64,000 bases of DNA from an uncultured Amylibacter sp. GTDB taxonomy: Bacteria > Pseudomonadota > Alphaproteobacteria > Rhodobacterales > Rhodobacteraceae. Positions 8,621 through 17,746 of this stretch are shown here, piece by piece. Numbering within the stretch: position 1 is the first letter of the stretch; each line of letters starts with the position of its first letter. Location of the stretch: the NCBI GenBank assembly GCA_943846615.1, contig OX044354.1:1257001-1321000 (forward strand), given 5' to 3'. The translations under genes were made by a program, and so were the position numbers. Below the pieces are notes generated by a model. It did not search any database. It saw only the letters and a program-made list of their open reading frames with translations, and was not told where the DNA came from.

Positions 8621-8785
8621 ATGAACACACATGTAAAAACACGCGTAAACACATCAACAGCGCAAATCGTATTTGCAGCATTGATCGGTTTGACAGTGAT
8701 GATCGTTGCGGGCCACCTACAGGCGGCAACATTGCACGATGCGGCACATGACACGCGTCACGCAACTGGCTTTCCCTGCCACTAA
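8621..8785 (+). CDS. cbtB: cobalt transporter subunit CbtB
   Basis: A 54-residue single-span membrane peptide whose C-terminus HDTRHATGFPCH is the CbtB family hallmark, with conserved His and Cys as likely metal ligands. CbtB and CbtA form a predicted cobalt importer, commonly found under cobalamin riboswitches. The start is ATG 8621, 5 nt after GAGGAGAG; an earlier in-frame ATG would lie inside the riboswitch. It is the first gene after the riboswitch and cbtA begins 3 nt after its stop. Confidence 0.93.
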   Translation: MNTHVKTRVNTSTAQIVFAALIGLTVMIVAGHLQAATLHDAAHDTRHATGFPCH

Positions 8786-8788
8786 GCC

Positions 8789-9460
8789 ATGCTTTCTAGA
8801 ATTGTTACCAGCGCGTTGTTCGCTGGTTTTGCAGCGGGGCTGATTGCCGCCTTGCTGCAATTGGCATTTGTGCAACCACATTTATTGCATGCGGAAATGT
8901 TCGAAAGTGGTGAACTGGTTCACAGCGTAACCGCTGGCAGTTCAGCGCACGGGCCAGCGTATCAGTTTGATGCGATGCGCGATGGGTTGAGCATTTTGTT
9001 TTCGGCGCTGATTTACACAGGCTATGCCTTGATGATGATTGCGGCGATGGCATTTGCGGATGAACGCGGACATGTTTTGACACCGCGCGTTGGGATCATT
9101 TGGGGATTGGCAGGATTTATCGCCGTGCATTTTGCACCCGCGATTGGATTGCCACCTGAATTGCCTGGATCGTCTGCGGCGGATGTTGGTGCGCGTCAGA
9201 TTTGGTGGTTCGCAACAGTCGGCGCAACGGCGTTGGCGTTATGGTTGATTGCATTTGGACGTTCGATGATGGCTTGGGGCATTGCCGTGATATTGCTGGC
9301 AGCGCCGCATATTGTTGGTGCGCCGCATCCCGATAAATTCCACGGTGGTGTACCGCCGGAATTGGGTGGATTGTTTGCAGGCAACGCATTGGGTGTTGGC
9401 ATGGCCGCGTGGGTTGTGCTGGGCCTGTTGGCGGCGCATTTCTGGAATTCGGAGGCATAA
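8789..9460 (+). CDS. cbtA: cobalt transporter subunit CbtA
   Basis: A 223-residue inner-membrane protein with about five to six spans, starting MLSRIVTSALFAGFAAGLIAA as CbtA proteins do. It carries His residues in loops (for example QPHLLHAEMF and PHPDKFHGG) and the family segment GFIAVHFAPAIGLPPELPGS. It is the predicted channel part of the CbtAB cobalt importer. It is downstream of cbtB and one base before the His-rich gene at 9462, so the three are probably co-translated from one riboswitch-controlled message. Confidence 0.94.
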   Translation: MLSRIVTSALFAGFAAGLIAALLQLAFVQPHLLHAEMFESGELVHSVTAGSSAHGPAYQFDAMRDGLSILFSALIYTGYALMMIAAMAFADERGHVLTPRVGIIWGLAGFIAVHFAPAIGLPPELPGSSAADVGARQIWWFATVGATALALWLIAFGRSMMAWGIAVILLAAPHIVGAPHPDKFHGGVPPELGGLFAGNALGVGMAAWVVLGLLAAHFWNSEA

Positions 9461-9461
9461 T

Positions 9462-9956
9462 ATGCGGCAGTTTATGTTGCTGTTTATCGGGCTGTTTTTC
9501 GGTGTTGGTATTGGGTTTTTGATCGCAATAAGTAGCGGTGCGGAGTTGGAAGGCCATGCGCATGGTGAGATGGGGCATGATATGGCTGATGGCATGGCGC
9601 ATGATCATGCTGAGCACGATCATTCCACGCTGTTGGAAAATGGTGATGGCCCTGCCCCCAGCGTTGATATCGCATTGATTGAAGATACTGCGGCGGGTTG
9701 GAATTTACAGGTTATGACCGAGAACTTCGCCTTTGCCCCGACCGCTGTGAACCAAGAGCATGTCCCAAATACGGGCCATGCGCATGTGTACGTGAATGGT
9801 CAGAAGTTGGCGCGGATTTATGGGCCGTGGATGCATATTGGTGAATTGCCAAGCGGTGAAGTGACGGTTTCAGTTTCTCTGAATGCCAATACACATAGCC
9901 CGTTGGCGGTGGATGGTGTTGCGGTACAAGCCGCAAGAACCATTACGGTTGAATAA
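9462..9956 (+). CDS. membrane-anchored His-rich protein of the cobalt uptake operon
   Basis: A 164-residue protein without a family name I can give. One N-terminal membrane span (about 2-25) is followed by a His/Asp/Met segment (about 30-55) with nine His in a metal-ligand-like arrangement. A C-terminal domain with beta-strand pattern follows: NTGHAHVYVNGQK, GPWMHIGEL, VSLNANTHSPLAVDG. The start is ATG 9462 with GGAGGC upstream. Its place directly behind cbtBA under the cobalamin riboswitch suggests a periplasmic cobalt chaperone or capture protein; that role is inference. Confidence 0.8.
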   Translation: MRQFMLLFIGLFFGVGIGFLIAISSGAELEGHAHGEMGHDMADGMAHDHAEHDHSTLLENGDGPAPSVDIALIEDTAAGWNLQVMTENFAFAPTAVNQEHVPNTGHAHVYVNGQKLARIYGPWMHIGELPSGEVTVSVSLNANTHSPLAVDGVAVQAARTITVE

Positions 9957-10319
9957 TCAGGCGGGGATGCGCCCCGTTAAACAAAAGCGAAGACGGCCGC
10001 ATGGACGGGCGTCTTCTATCCAGCCATCGGTTGAGGCAGTATAGAGTTTGGCAAAGGCCAGAATGTCATCGTGATCCACAGATGGATCAATGCCAGAGAA
10101 TAAATATGCGGCCTTATCTGCCGCGCGAAATGATAGGGATGTTGGTGTATCGCACATGGACATGCATTCCACGGTTTCAATGGAAATCGCACGGATCGCA
10201 TCATCATCCGATTTGGCAAACAATTGGCGTAATTCAGCCGCCAGTGTTTCGCCGCGAGGGTCTGTTTCAGTGTCTTTCAGACACGTAGAGCAGATGTGAA
10301 GTTTATGTGTGACGTCCAT
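9957..10319 (-). CDS. DUF1636 protein, predicted metal- or Fe-S-binding
   Basis: A 120-residue protein with the DUF1636 layout: an N-terminal HICSTCLKD Cys pair, central VECMSMCDTPTSLSF Cys pair, and a late Cys-rich tail (ARPCGRLRFC). The four paired Cys resemble thioredoxin-like 2Fe-2S ferredoxins, so cofactor or metal binding is likely. DUF1636 genes are often found beside cobalamin genes. It lies on the opposite strand within the block, its stop abutting that of the His-rich gene and its start 70 nt from cobW, so it shares a divergent promoter region with cobW. Confidence 0.85.
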   Translation of the reverse strand: MDVTHKLHICSTCLKDTETDPRGETLAAELRQLFAKSDDDAIRAISIETVECMSMCDTPTSLSFRAADKAAYLFSGIDPSVDHDDILAFAKLYTASTDGWIEDARPCGRLRFCLTGRIPA

Positions 10320-10389
10320 TGGGCATTCCTAGCCCGTTGTGGATGATCGCGCAATTTAATATGACGAATAAAAGGGATTGGAAAATATC

Positions 10390-11487
10390 ATGGCACAAAA
10401 AATACCAGCAACGGTTGTTACCGGATTTCTAGGCGCGGGGAAAACCACATTGATCCGCCACATGTTGCAGAATGCACAAGGCAAGCGCATCGCATTGATC
10501 ATCAATGAATTTGGCGATCTGGGCGTGGATGGTGACATCCTGAAGGGTTGTGGCGACGAGACATGTACTGAAGATGACATCATGGAATTGTCCAACGGGT
10601 GCATCTGTTGCACCGTGGCGGATGATTTTGTGCCGACGATTACGAAACTGTTGGAACGTGAAAACAAGCCTGATCACATCGTGATCGAGACATCTGGTTT
10701 GGCATTGCCACAGCCATTGATCCGCGCGTTTAATTGGCCCGAGATTTCCACCAAGGTAACCGTTGATGGCGTTGTGACCGTCGTGGATGGTAAGGCCGTG
10801 ACTGAGGGGCGCTTTGCACACAATGTGGCGGCTGTGGATGCGCAACGTGCGATGGATGAGAATTTGGACCATGAAACGCCGTTGTCTGAATTATTCGAGG
10901 ATCAGATCGCATGTGCGGATATGATTGTGGTGAACAAATCGGATTTGTTGACGGACGCCGAAAGCGTGAAAATCATTGCTGATCTAAAGGGTTCCAGCCG
11001 TGATGCCGTGCAGGTTGTGAAATCATCAATGGGTGTGTTGCCTGTGGATGTGTTGTTGGGCCAAGGCATTGGCGCAGAGGCGGATATGGATGCGCGTCAC
11101 GAAGTACATCATCATCACCATGACCACGACGATGACCATCATGATGATCACGATGACGACCATGAGCATGAACATGAGCACCATCATCACCACGATCATG
11201 ATCACGACGAGTTCGAAAGTTTCGTTGTGGCGCGTGGCGAGGTGGTTGATCCCGTTGCGTTCGCAGAACGTGTGGCGGATATCATTCGTGAACATGACAT
11301 TTTGCGACTTAAGGGATTTATTGCCGTTGAAGGCAAACCGATGCGCATGACAATTCAGGCGGTTGGGCCACGTGTTGATACATATTTCGATCAACCGTTT
11401 GGTTCCGCACCGCGTGAAACAAAGCTGGTTGTGATTGGACAGGCGGGATTGGATCGCGCAGAGATTTCAGCGGCGCTGACCGCATGA
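10390..11487 (+). CDS. cobW: CobW, metal-chaperone GTPase of cobalamin synthesis
   Basis: A G3E-family GTPase thought to deliver Co(II) to the cobaltochelatase. The P-loop GFLGAGKTT is at residues 12-20, the metal site C-x-C-C at 71-74 (GCICC), and NKSD marks guanine binding. A strongly His/Asp/Glu-rich loop at about 238-274 can buffer metal. The CobW_C domain follows. The start chosen is ATG 10390; a TTG at 10378 is in frame but too close to the purine-rich ribosome site. The stop overlaps the next gene (ATGA). Confidence 0.95.
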   Translation: MAQKIPATVVTGFLGAGKTTLIRHMLQNAQGKRIALIINEFGDLGVDGDILKGCGDETCTEDDIMELSNGCICCTVADDFVPTITKLLERENKPDHIVIETSGLALPQPLIRAFNWPEISTKVTVDGVVTVVDGKAVTEGRFAHNVAAVDAQRAMDENLDHETPLSELFEDQIACADMIVVNKSDLLTDAESVKIIADLKGSSRDAVQVVKSSMGVLPVDVLLGQGIGAEADMDARHEVHHHHHDHDDDHHDDHDDDHEHEHEHHHHHDHDHDEFESFVVARGEVVDPVAFAERVADIIREHDILRLKGFIAVEGKPMRMTIQAVGPRVDTYFDQPFGSAPRETKLVVIGQAGLDRAEISAALTA

Positions 11488-11939
11488 CAGTGACTGTTGA
11501 ACCTTGTGATCCACGTGATCCAGCGGCGGTTGCGTTGTTGGAACAAAGCCATGCTTTGATGACGGAGATGTTTCCAGCAGAGAGCTGTCATTTCCTGTCA
11601 TTGGATGCGCTGTGTACCGATGACATCTCGTTTTTTGCGGGCACGGTTGATGGCGTTATAATGGGCTGTGGCGCGATTGCGCGGCGATCGGATTATACCG
11701 AGGTAAAATCGATGTTCGTTGATCCTTCCGCACGTGGAAAAAAGGTGGCACAGCATATTTTAGAACATTTGATAACGCTTTCAGGCGACGAAGGCTTCAC
11801 CCAGATGTATCTGGAAACAGGTGTGGGGTTAGATGCCGCGCATGCGTTGTATCAAAAATACGGTTTCGATTTTTGTCCACCCTTTGGCGATTATGTCGAA
11901 GATCCGTTGAGCCTGTGCATGCACAAGATTTTGGAATAA
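11484..11939 (+). CDS. GNAT family N-acetyltransferase in the cobalamin operon
   Basis: A 151-residue GNAT protein. The acetyl-CoA binding segment VDPSARGKKVAQHILEHL (R/Q-x-x-G-x-G/A-like) is at about 77-94, followed by the beta-5 bulge LETG and a C-terminal YQKYGF motif. It overlaps cobW by 4 nt and precedes cobN by 42 nt, so it is cotranscribed with both. No cobalamin step needs an acetyltransferase of this kind, so its substrate is unknown and its place in the operon may be incidental. Confidence 0.88.
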   Translation: MTVTVEPCDPRDPAAVALLEQSHALMTEMFPAESCHFLSLDALCTDDISFFAGTVDGVIMGCGAIARRSDYTEVKSMFVDPSARGKKVAQHILEHLITLSGDEGFTQMYLETGVGLDAAHALYQKYGFDFCPPFGDYVEDPLSLCMHKILE

Positions 11940-11981
11940 TGCACATCGATACGTCTGTGCGAGAATAGAACTGGTAGAATT

Positions 11982-14900
11982 ATGCATTTATTGGCCGCGA
12001 CACCTGGACAAATTGATGATGGAAACGAAGCGGTTGATTTAGGTCAAACGCCAGCCGATATCGTTTTTATTTCCGCCGCTGATACCGAATTGGCCGCGTT
12101 GTCAGAGGCGCGTACATCATTGAATTTGGTGCGTAGCTTGCGGTTGGCGAACCTGACGCATTTAAACCATCCAATGTCCGTAGATTTGCACATTGATGAT
12201 TGTGCGTCGAAATCAAAAATCGTGATAGCGCGCGTTTTAGGTGGCATGGGATATTGGAAGTATGGGTTAGAGCAATATGCCGCCCGTTTGGGTGCGGCAG
12301 GCGTAATATTTATCGCCCTGCCCGGCGATGATAAGCCCGATGAAGAACTATGGCGCCTGTCCACGTGCGATCGTACAGATTGGGAGGCTTTGTGGGCCTA
12401 TATGGTCGAAGGTGGTCCTGAGAACTCGAATAACTTCCTGTTGTATGCGCAGGCGATTTTGAACGGTGTCGAACGTCCAGAACCCGCCAAACCATTGTTG
12501 AAGGCAGGGATATATTGGCCCGGCGTTGGAATTGCGGATTTCGATGCGTTGCAAGATGCCTGGACAGAAGGTGCGCCAGTGGTCCCCATTACGTTCTATC
12601 GTGCACTGGTTCAGGGCGCGGGGTTGCATCCGATCAATCGGTTAATCAAAGCATTATTGAAACGCGGGTTGAACCCGATGCCAATTTTTGTGGCGTCGTT
12701 GAAGGATCCGTTATCGGTGGCGACGTTGCAGGGTTTGTTTGAACAAGTCCCGCCAGAGGTGATTTTAAATTGCACCAGCTTTGCGGTTGGATCACCTGAT
12801 CAAGGTGCGCAAAACGCAGGGGTTTCGAATCCCCTTGTGATGCCAGAAGCGCGACGCGCACCTGTGTTCCAAGTCGTTCTGTCGGGATCATCCGAGGCGG
12901 CGTGGGAAGAAGGGCTGAATGGGTTATCGGCGCGGGACATTGCGATGAATGTGGCTTTGCCCGAGGTTGATGGCCGCGTATTGACGCGAGCGATTTCGTT
13001 TAAAGGCGAAGCGTTTTTTGATGAGGCGACAGAGTGCCCGATTGGGAGTTATCGTGCGCGTGGGGATCGTGTGGAATATGTGGCTGAGTTGGCAAAGAAC
13101 TGGGCGGCATTACGCAGTATAGATGCAGGCCAGAAAAAGGTATCGCTGATCTTAGCGAACTATCCGAACAAGGATGGGCGACTGGCGAATGGGGTTGGGT
13201 TGGATACGCCGCAGGCCACGGTGGATATGTTGGCAGCCTGTGCAGATGACGGGATGGAAGTACGCGATGCGCCCAAGTCGTCGGATGATTTGATGTCAAT
13301 CATCACCGCGGGGCCGACGAATTGGTTGACGGATCGCTCGACGCGCGCGGGTGGTGTTCGGATGCCGCTGGATGATTACATGGCGCATTACAAAGCGCTC
13401 CCTTTGGCTGTGCGTGACCAGATTACGGATCGTTGGGGTGCGCCAGATGCCGATCCGTTTTTTGGTGCTGATGGGTTTGCATTATCCATCTTTGAATTTG
13501 GAAATGTATGTGTCGGGGTACAGCCCGCTCGCGGGTATAATATCGATCCCAAGGATACCTATCATTCACCCGACTTAGTACCACCACATAACTACTTGGC
13601 GTTCTATTTTTACCTGCGTCACACATTTGGTTCGAATGCATTAGTTCACATGGGCAAGCATGGGAATTTGGAATGGTTGCCAGGGAAGGCGATTGCATTA
13701 TCGGATGAGTGTTGGCCCGAGGTTGTGATAGGCGCGACGCCAAACGCATATCCTTTCATCGTAAATGACCCCGGCGAGGGTACACAGGCAAAACGTCGGA
13801 TTAGTGCAGTAATTGTCGATCACCTGACGCCGCCGCTTACCCGTGCAGAGACATATGGGCCACTGAAAGACTTGGAAGTTTTGGTTGATGAATACTATGA
13901 AGCGGCTGGTGTTGACCCGCGTCGGTTAGATCACCTGCGTCGCGAAATTTTGGCGCTGACATCTGCAACTGGTATTGATCAAGATGCAGGTATGGCAGGC
14001 GACGATCAAGACAATGATTTAGCAAAACTTGATGAGTATCTGTGTGAGCTAAAAGAGGCACAGATACGTGACGGATTGCATGTGTTTGGGACGTCTCCCA
14101 CTGGCCGTCTTGAACGTGATTTATCCATAGCATTGGCGCGCGTGCCACGCGGCGATGGCAAAGGTGAAAAAGCGAGCCTCCAAAGGGCGTTAGCTGTCGA
14201 TCTTAAATTAGGTATTGATCCATTAGACTGTTCTATGGGTGAAACTTATGAAGGGCCGAAACCAGAACTATTACAGTCACTTAGCGATGTTAGTTGGCGT
14301 ACAAATGGTGACACGATTGAACGCATCGAAGAACTGGCCGCGACGTTGTTGGATGGTGCACCCGTTGGTGATTGGCCGAATGCAAAAATAGTTCTTGAAG
14401 GTATTCACAAAACGATACGCCCGATAGTTGCCAGTTGTGGTGCCTACGAACGCGACGGTTTGTTGGACGTTTTGAATGGCAAGTTCATCCCGCCAGCACC
14501 ATCAGGCGCACCGACACGGGGACGGTTGGATGTTTTACCAACAGGACGGAACTTCTTCTCCGTTGACAGCCGTGCCGTGCCTACACCCACCGCATGGGCG
14601 TTAGGTTGGAAAAGTGCAAGTTTATTGATCGAAAAACATCTACAAGATCATGGTGATTGGCCGCGTGCGATGTTGTTGACCGCGTGGGGAACCGCGAACA
14701 TGCGCACCGGTGGCGATGATATTGCGCAGTGCTTGGCGTTGATGGGGGTCAAGCCGCAGTGGGATTCCGCGAACCGTCGTGTGGTTGGGTTTGAGGTTAT
14801 TCCCGTCAGTGTATTGGATCGTCCGCGTGTGGATGTGACATTGCGTGTGTCAGGATTTTTCCGCGATGCGTTCCCACAGCAAATGGCGCTGGTCGACAGT

Positions 14901-15671
14901 GCCGCGCGTGCGGTTATGGAAATGGATGAGCCCGACGATATGAACCCAGCGGCGGCGAAGTTTCGCGCCGAGGGCGATGCGTTTCGTGTGTTTGGATCGA
15001 AACCCGGTGCGTACGGTGCCGGATTACAGGCGATGATTGATGAGAAGCTGTGGGCGGATAAGGCCGATTTAGCAGACAGTTATCTGGAATGGGGTTCTTA
15101 TGCATACGGTAAAAATGCAGATGGTGCGCCCGCCCGCGCGGCGTTGGAAACGCGTTTGTCACAGGTAGAAGCCGTGGTGCAGAACCAAGATAATCGCGAG
15201 CATGATATTTTGGACAGTGATGATTACTATCAGTTTGAGGGCGGCGCAGCGGCGGCTGTTTCGACGTTGCAGGGGCGTGATCGCCCGATTTACCACAATG
15301 ATCATTCCCGCCCCGAGCGCCCCGTTATTCGCACATTGGACGAAGAGATTGGGCGTGTGATGCGTTCACGCGTTGTGAACCCAAAGTGGATCGATGGTGT
15401 GAAACGCCATGGGTACAAAGGCGCGTTTGAGATGGCGGCGACGTTGGATTATTTGTTCGCCTTTGCGGCGACCACCGGCGCGGTGAAAAATCATCATTTC
15501 GATATGGCCGAGGCCGCGTTTATCGAGGATGACGAAACGCGGGAATTCATCGCACAACACAACCCAGCGGCGCTGCGCGAAATGGCAGAGCGATTACAAG
15601 AAGCGATTGATCGCGGCATGTGGAACCCGAAATCAAATTCAGCGCGTGCGCGGATTGAGGAATTGTTGTGA
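11982..15671 (+). CDS. cobN: aerobic cobaltochelatase subunit CobN
   Basis: Large subunit of the ATP-dependent CobNST chelatase that inserts Co(II) into hydrogenobyrinate a,c-diamide. At 1229 residues it is full length. CobN/magnesium-chelatase marks seen include LGGMGYWKYG, RPVIRTLDEEIGRVMRSRVVNPKWIDG and HGYKGAFEMAATLDYLFAFAATTG near the C-terminus. The partner AAA genes cobS and cobT are not in this window. The segment about 13960-14470 uses more TTA and ATA codons than the rest. It is followed by cobO after 63 nt. Confidence 0.97.
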   Translation: MHLLAATPGQIDDGNEAVDLGQTPADIVFISAADTELAALSEARTSLNLVRSLRLANLTHLNHPMSVDLHIDDCASKSKIVIARVLGGMGYWKYGLEQYAARLGAAGVIFIALPGDDKPDEELWRLSTCDRTDWEALWAYMVEGGPENSNNFLLYAQAILNGVERPEPAKPLLKAGIYWPGVGIADFDALQDAWTEGAPVVPITFYRALVQGAGLHPINRLIKALLKRGLNPMPIFVASLKDPLSVATLQGLFEQVPPEVILNCTSFAVGSPDQGAQNAGVSNPLVMPEARRAPVFQVVLSGSSEAAWEEGLNGLSARDIAMNVALPEVDGRVLTRAISFKGEAFFDEATECPIGSYRARGDRVEYVAELAKNWAALRSIDAGQKKVSLILANYPNKDGRLANGVGLDTPQATVDMLAACADDGMEVRDAPKSSDDLMSIITAGPTNWLTDRSTRAGGVRMPLDDYMAHYKALPLAVRDQITDRWGAPDADPFFGADGFALSIFEFGNVCVGVQPARGYNIDPKDTYHSPDLVPPHNYLAFYFYLRHTFGSNALVHMGKHGNLEWLPGKAIALSDECWPEVVIGATPNAYPFIVNDPGEGTQAKRRISAVIVDHLTPPLTRAETYGPLKDLEVLVDEYYEAAGVDPRRLDHLRREILALTSATGIDQDAGMAGDDQDNDLAKLDEYLCELKEAQIRDGLHVFGTSPTGRLERDLSIALARVPRGDGKGEKASLQRALAVDLKLGIDPLDCSMGETYEGPKPELLQSLSDVSWRTNGDTIERIEELAATLLDGAPVGDWPNAKIVLEGIHKTIRPIVASCGAYERDGLLDVLNGKFIPPAPSGAPTRGRLDVLPTGRNFFSVDSRAVPTPTAWALGWKSASLLIEKHLQDHGDWPRAMLLTAWGTANMRTGGDDIAQCLALMGVKPQWDSANRRVVGFEVIPVSVLDRPRVDVTLRVSGFFRDAFPQQMALVDSAARAVMEMDEPDDMNPAAAKFRAEGDAFRVFGSKPGAYGAGLQAMIDEKLWADKADLADSYLEWGSYAYGKNADGAPARAALETRLSQVEAVVQNQDNREHDILDSDDYYQFEGGAAAAVSTLQGRDRPIYHNDHSRPERPVIRTLDEEIGRVMRSRVVNPKWIDGVKRHGYKGAFEMAATLDYLFAFAATTGAVKNHHFDMAEAAFIEDDETREFIAQHNPAALREMAERLQEAIDRGMWNPKSNSARARIEELL

Positions 15672-15734
15672 ATTTGAACAGTTGCAAACCCCGTGCGATG
15701 TGCCAAAATATAATTTAAACAGGAGGATATCACC

Positions 15735-16343
15735 ATGAGCGAAGATACAGAACGTCACGCAATGAAAATGGCCAAGAAGAAAGCCGCGCGCGATAAGATT
15801 ATGGCGACCAAGACCGACAAAAAGGGATTGATCATTGTTCACACCGGCAAGGGTAAGGGTAAATCCACCGCCGCGTTTGGTATGATTTTCCGCCACATTG
15901 CACATGGGATGCAATCCGCCGTGGTGCAATTTATCAAGGGCGGCATGTCCACCGGCGAACGCGATATGATTTTGGATCGCTTTACAGATTTATGTTCATT
16001 CCACACAATGGGTGAGGGATTTACATGGGAAACACAGGATAAAACACGTGACACCGAAATGGCACAGGCCGCGTGGGAAAAGGCCAAGGAATTGATCCGT
16101 GATCCGAAGAATTCAATGGTATTACTGGACGAGCTGAACATTGCGTTGCGTTACGACTATGTTGATATCAACGAAGTGGTTGAATTCTTGGTCGAGGAAA
16201 AACCAGAGATGACGCATGTGGTGATTACGGGCCGCAATGCCAAAGATGAATTGATTGAAATCGCCGATATGGTGACGGAGATGGAATTGATCAAACATCC
16301 GTTCCGTTCAGGCGTTAAGGCACAGATTGGCGTGGAATATTGA
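15735..16343 (+). CDS. cobO: cob(I)yrinic acid a,c-diamide adenosyltransferase (CobA/CobO type)
   Basis: Transfers the adenosyl group of ATP to Co(I) corrinoid. The 202 residues carry the family P-loop HTGKGKGKSTAAFG (36-49), the LLDELNIALRYDYVD segment and the terminal VTGRNAKDELIEIADMVTEM. ATG start with a strong AGGAGG 8 nt away. It follows cobN in the same direction, and its stop overlaps the TTG start of the DUF5665 gene. Confidence 0.97.
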   Translation: MSEDTERHAMKMAKKKAARDKIMATKTDKKGLIIVHTGKGKGKSTAAFGMIFRHIAHGMQSAVVQFIKGGMSTGERDMILDRFTDLCSFHTMGEGFTWETQDKTRDTEMAQAAWEKAKELIRDPKNSMVLLDELNIALRYDYVDINEVVEFLVEEKPEMTHVVITGRNAKDELIEIADMVTEMELIKHPFRSGVKAQIGVEY

Positions 16344-16606
16344 GCGACGAACAGCCATCCGAAGCCGGTCAGTTGTTGGCCGAAGTGCGCAAATTGAACG
16401 AACATAAGTTCGTGCGGGCGCATGACAGCTGGATCGGGTTGATCTGGTTTCAGGTTGTTCGCGGTTTGGCGTTTGGTTTGGGTTCGGTTATTGGCGCGAC
16501 CGTATTGGTGGCGCTGTTTATTTCCATGTTGGGCGAGTTGGATTTCATTCCGATCCTGGGCGAATGGGCCAAACGGATTTTGGAAATTATGCAGGCTGGA
16601 AAATAG
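16340..16606 (+). CDS. DUF5665 small membrane protein
   Basis: An 88-residue protein with an N-terminal helix (AGQLLAEVRKLNEHKFVRAHDSW), a Trp-rich membrane entry and two hydrophobic stretches, matching what I know of DUF5665: LIWFQVVRGLAFGLGSVIGATVL then ILGEWAKRILEIM. Function unknown. TTG start overlapping the cobO stop (TTGA) implies translational coupling. It ends directly against the stop of the convergent FAD oxidoreductase gene. Confidence 0.8.
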   Translation: MSDEQPSEAGQLLAEVRKLNEHKFVRAHDSWIGLIWFQVVRGLAFGLGSVIGATVLVALFISMLGELDFIPILGEWAKRILEIMQAGK

Positions 16607-17698
16607 TTATTCCAGGTGATGCGCAATTGTGAAGCTCTTGGGTAGATCAACTGGTTTACCCATTACGAAGTCAGCCATCGTAAAGCCGATTTTGTGGGCT
16701 AAGCCGAAGCCGATTTTGAACCCACCCATTGCGGCGAATACGCCATCTGTATCAATGATTGGGCCAAGCAGTGGGTCCCGGCGGCGTGCTTTGGGGCGTA
16801 GGCCTGCCCATTGTTTGATGACGGGTGCATCAGCGATTTTCGGGCAAATTTCGCGGGCTTTGGCGACGACATCATCCAGTAGATGGTCGATCTCATAGGG
16901 TTGACCCCATTTGTTTTCGGATGTTGATCCAACGCTGGTGGTGCCATCAGCATGGGGAATAATGTATACGCCGTTTGCGTAGATTTGTGGGGCGTCGCCC
17001 ATGTCGATATCTAACAGGGCCGCCTGCCCCTTTACGCCCGAACCCATTTGGGTGCCGAAATGGTAATCCAATAAATGGAAGCCCTCGTAACCGCCAGCGA
17101 GGATGATGGATTTTGCATGCTCTTCACCCCATGGGCCGAAAACGCGGCCTGTGTCAAATCCAGTGACGCGGGTGTTTTCACGGAATTGCACGCCCAGTTG
17201 TTCACAGGCGCGGGCAAGGGATGCGCATGCCTTGGATGGGTAAATGCGGGCGGAGAGTGTATCGTGGATCAGGCCAAAGGGGGCGGCATCGGGAGTGATC
17301 AATTCGTGGTTCTCGATCACGTCCCATTTGAAATCGACCCAGTTTTGTTTCGCCTCTGCATGGCGTAAATGCGCCAAGTTTAGCGTGCGTTCATCAATGA
17401 TGGGGGACAAACGGCCAATGCGCCCGTATCCCGATGAAATCCCAGACAGTTTATCAACGTCCGCCCAATGTTTTTCCGCCGATGCCAGCGCATCCAGTTG
17501 GTATTGCTTTTTGGCGTGCCATTGATCAGGGGTATAGGGCGCCAATGCGCCAACAATACCGCCCGACGCACCCGCACCAATTGTGTTTGCATCCAAAACC
17601 TGTACGGACAGCCCAGCGCGTGCGCAGGCATAGGCGCATGACAGGCCGAAAATGCCCGCGCCAACAATAAGTACATCCGTAGAATTGCTCACTGTCAT
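16607..17698 (-). CDS. DAO-family FAD-dependent oxidoreductase, probable MnmC1-like partner of MnmD
   Basis: A 363-residue flavoprotein of the D-amino-acid-oxidase fold. An N-terminal Rossmann motif VLIVGAGIFGLSCAYACARAG is followed by GAGASGGIVGALAPYTPDQW, close to the MnmC oxidase pattern, and by a C-terminal VFAAMGGFKIGFGLAHKIG. The start chosen is ATG 17698, which places the dinucleotide fold at the usual distance and has AAAGG upstream; an ATG at 17731 adds 11 unlikely residues. It is divergent from mnmD, so it probably oxidises cmnm5 of tRNA U34 to nm5. A glycine-oxidase-like role is the alternative. Confidence 0.8.
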   Translation of the reverse strand: MTVSNSTDVLIVGAGIFGLSCAYACARAGLSVQVLDANTIGAGASGGIVGALAPYTPDQWHAKKQYQLDALASAEKHWADVDKLSGISSGYGRIGRLSPIIDERTLNLAHLRHAEAKQNWVDFKWDVIENHELITPDAAPFGLIHDTLSARIYPSKACASLARACEQLGVQFRENTRVTGFDTGRVFGPWGEEHAKSIILAGGYEGFHLLDYHFGTQMGSGVKGQAALLDIDMGDAPQIYANGVYIIPHADGTTSVGSTSENKWGQPYEIDHLLDDVVAKAREICPKIADAPVIKQWAGLRPKARRRDPLLGPIIDTDGVFAAMGGFKIGFGLAHKIGFTMADFVMGKPVDLPKSFTIAHHLE

Positions 17699-17746
17699 TT
17701 GGAAACCTTTAGGGTTAGAGTTTGAGTTCATTTAAGGCAAATACAC

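Noticed and set aside
11101-11211. CAT/CAC/GAT-rich low-complexity tract resembling a tandem repeat
   Set aside because: It keeps the cobW frame and codes for the known His/Asp-rich metal loop, so it is coding constraint and not a satellite.
12818-12836. tRNA T-arm-like sequence AGGGGTTTCGAATCCCCTT
   Set aside because: It lies inside the cobN frame, has an 8-nt loop, and no acceptor, D or anticodon arms can be placed around it.
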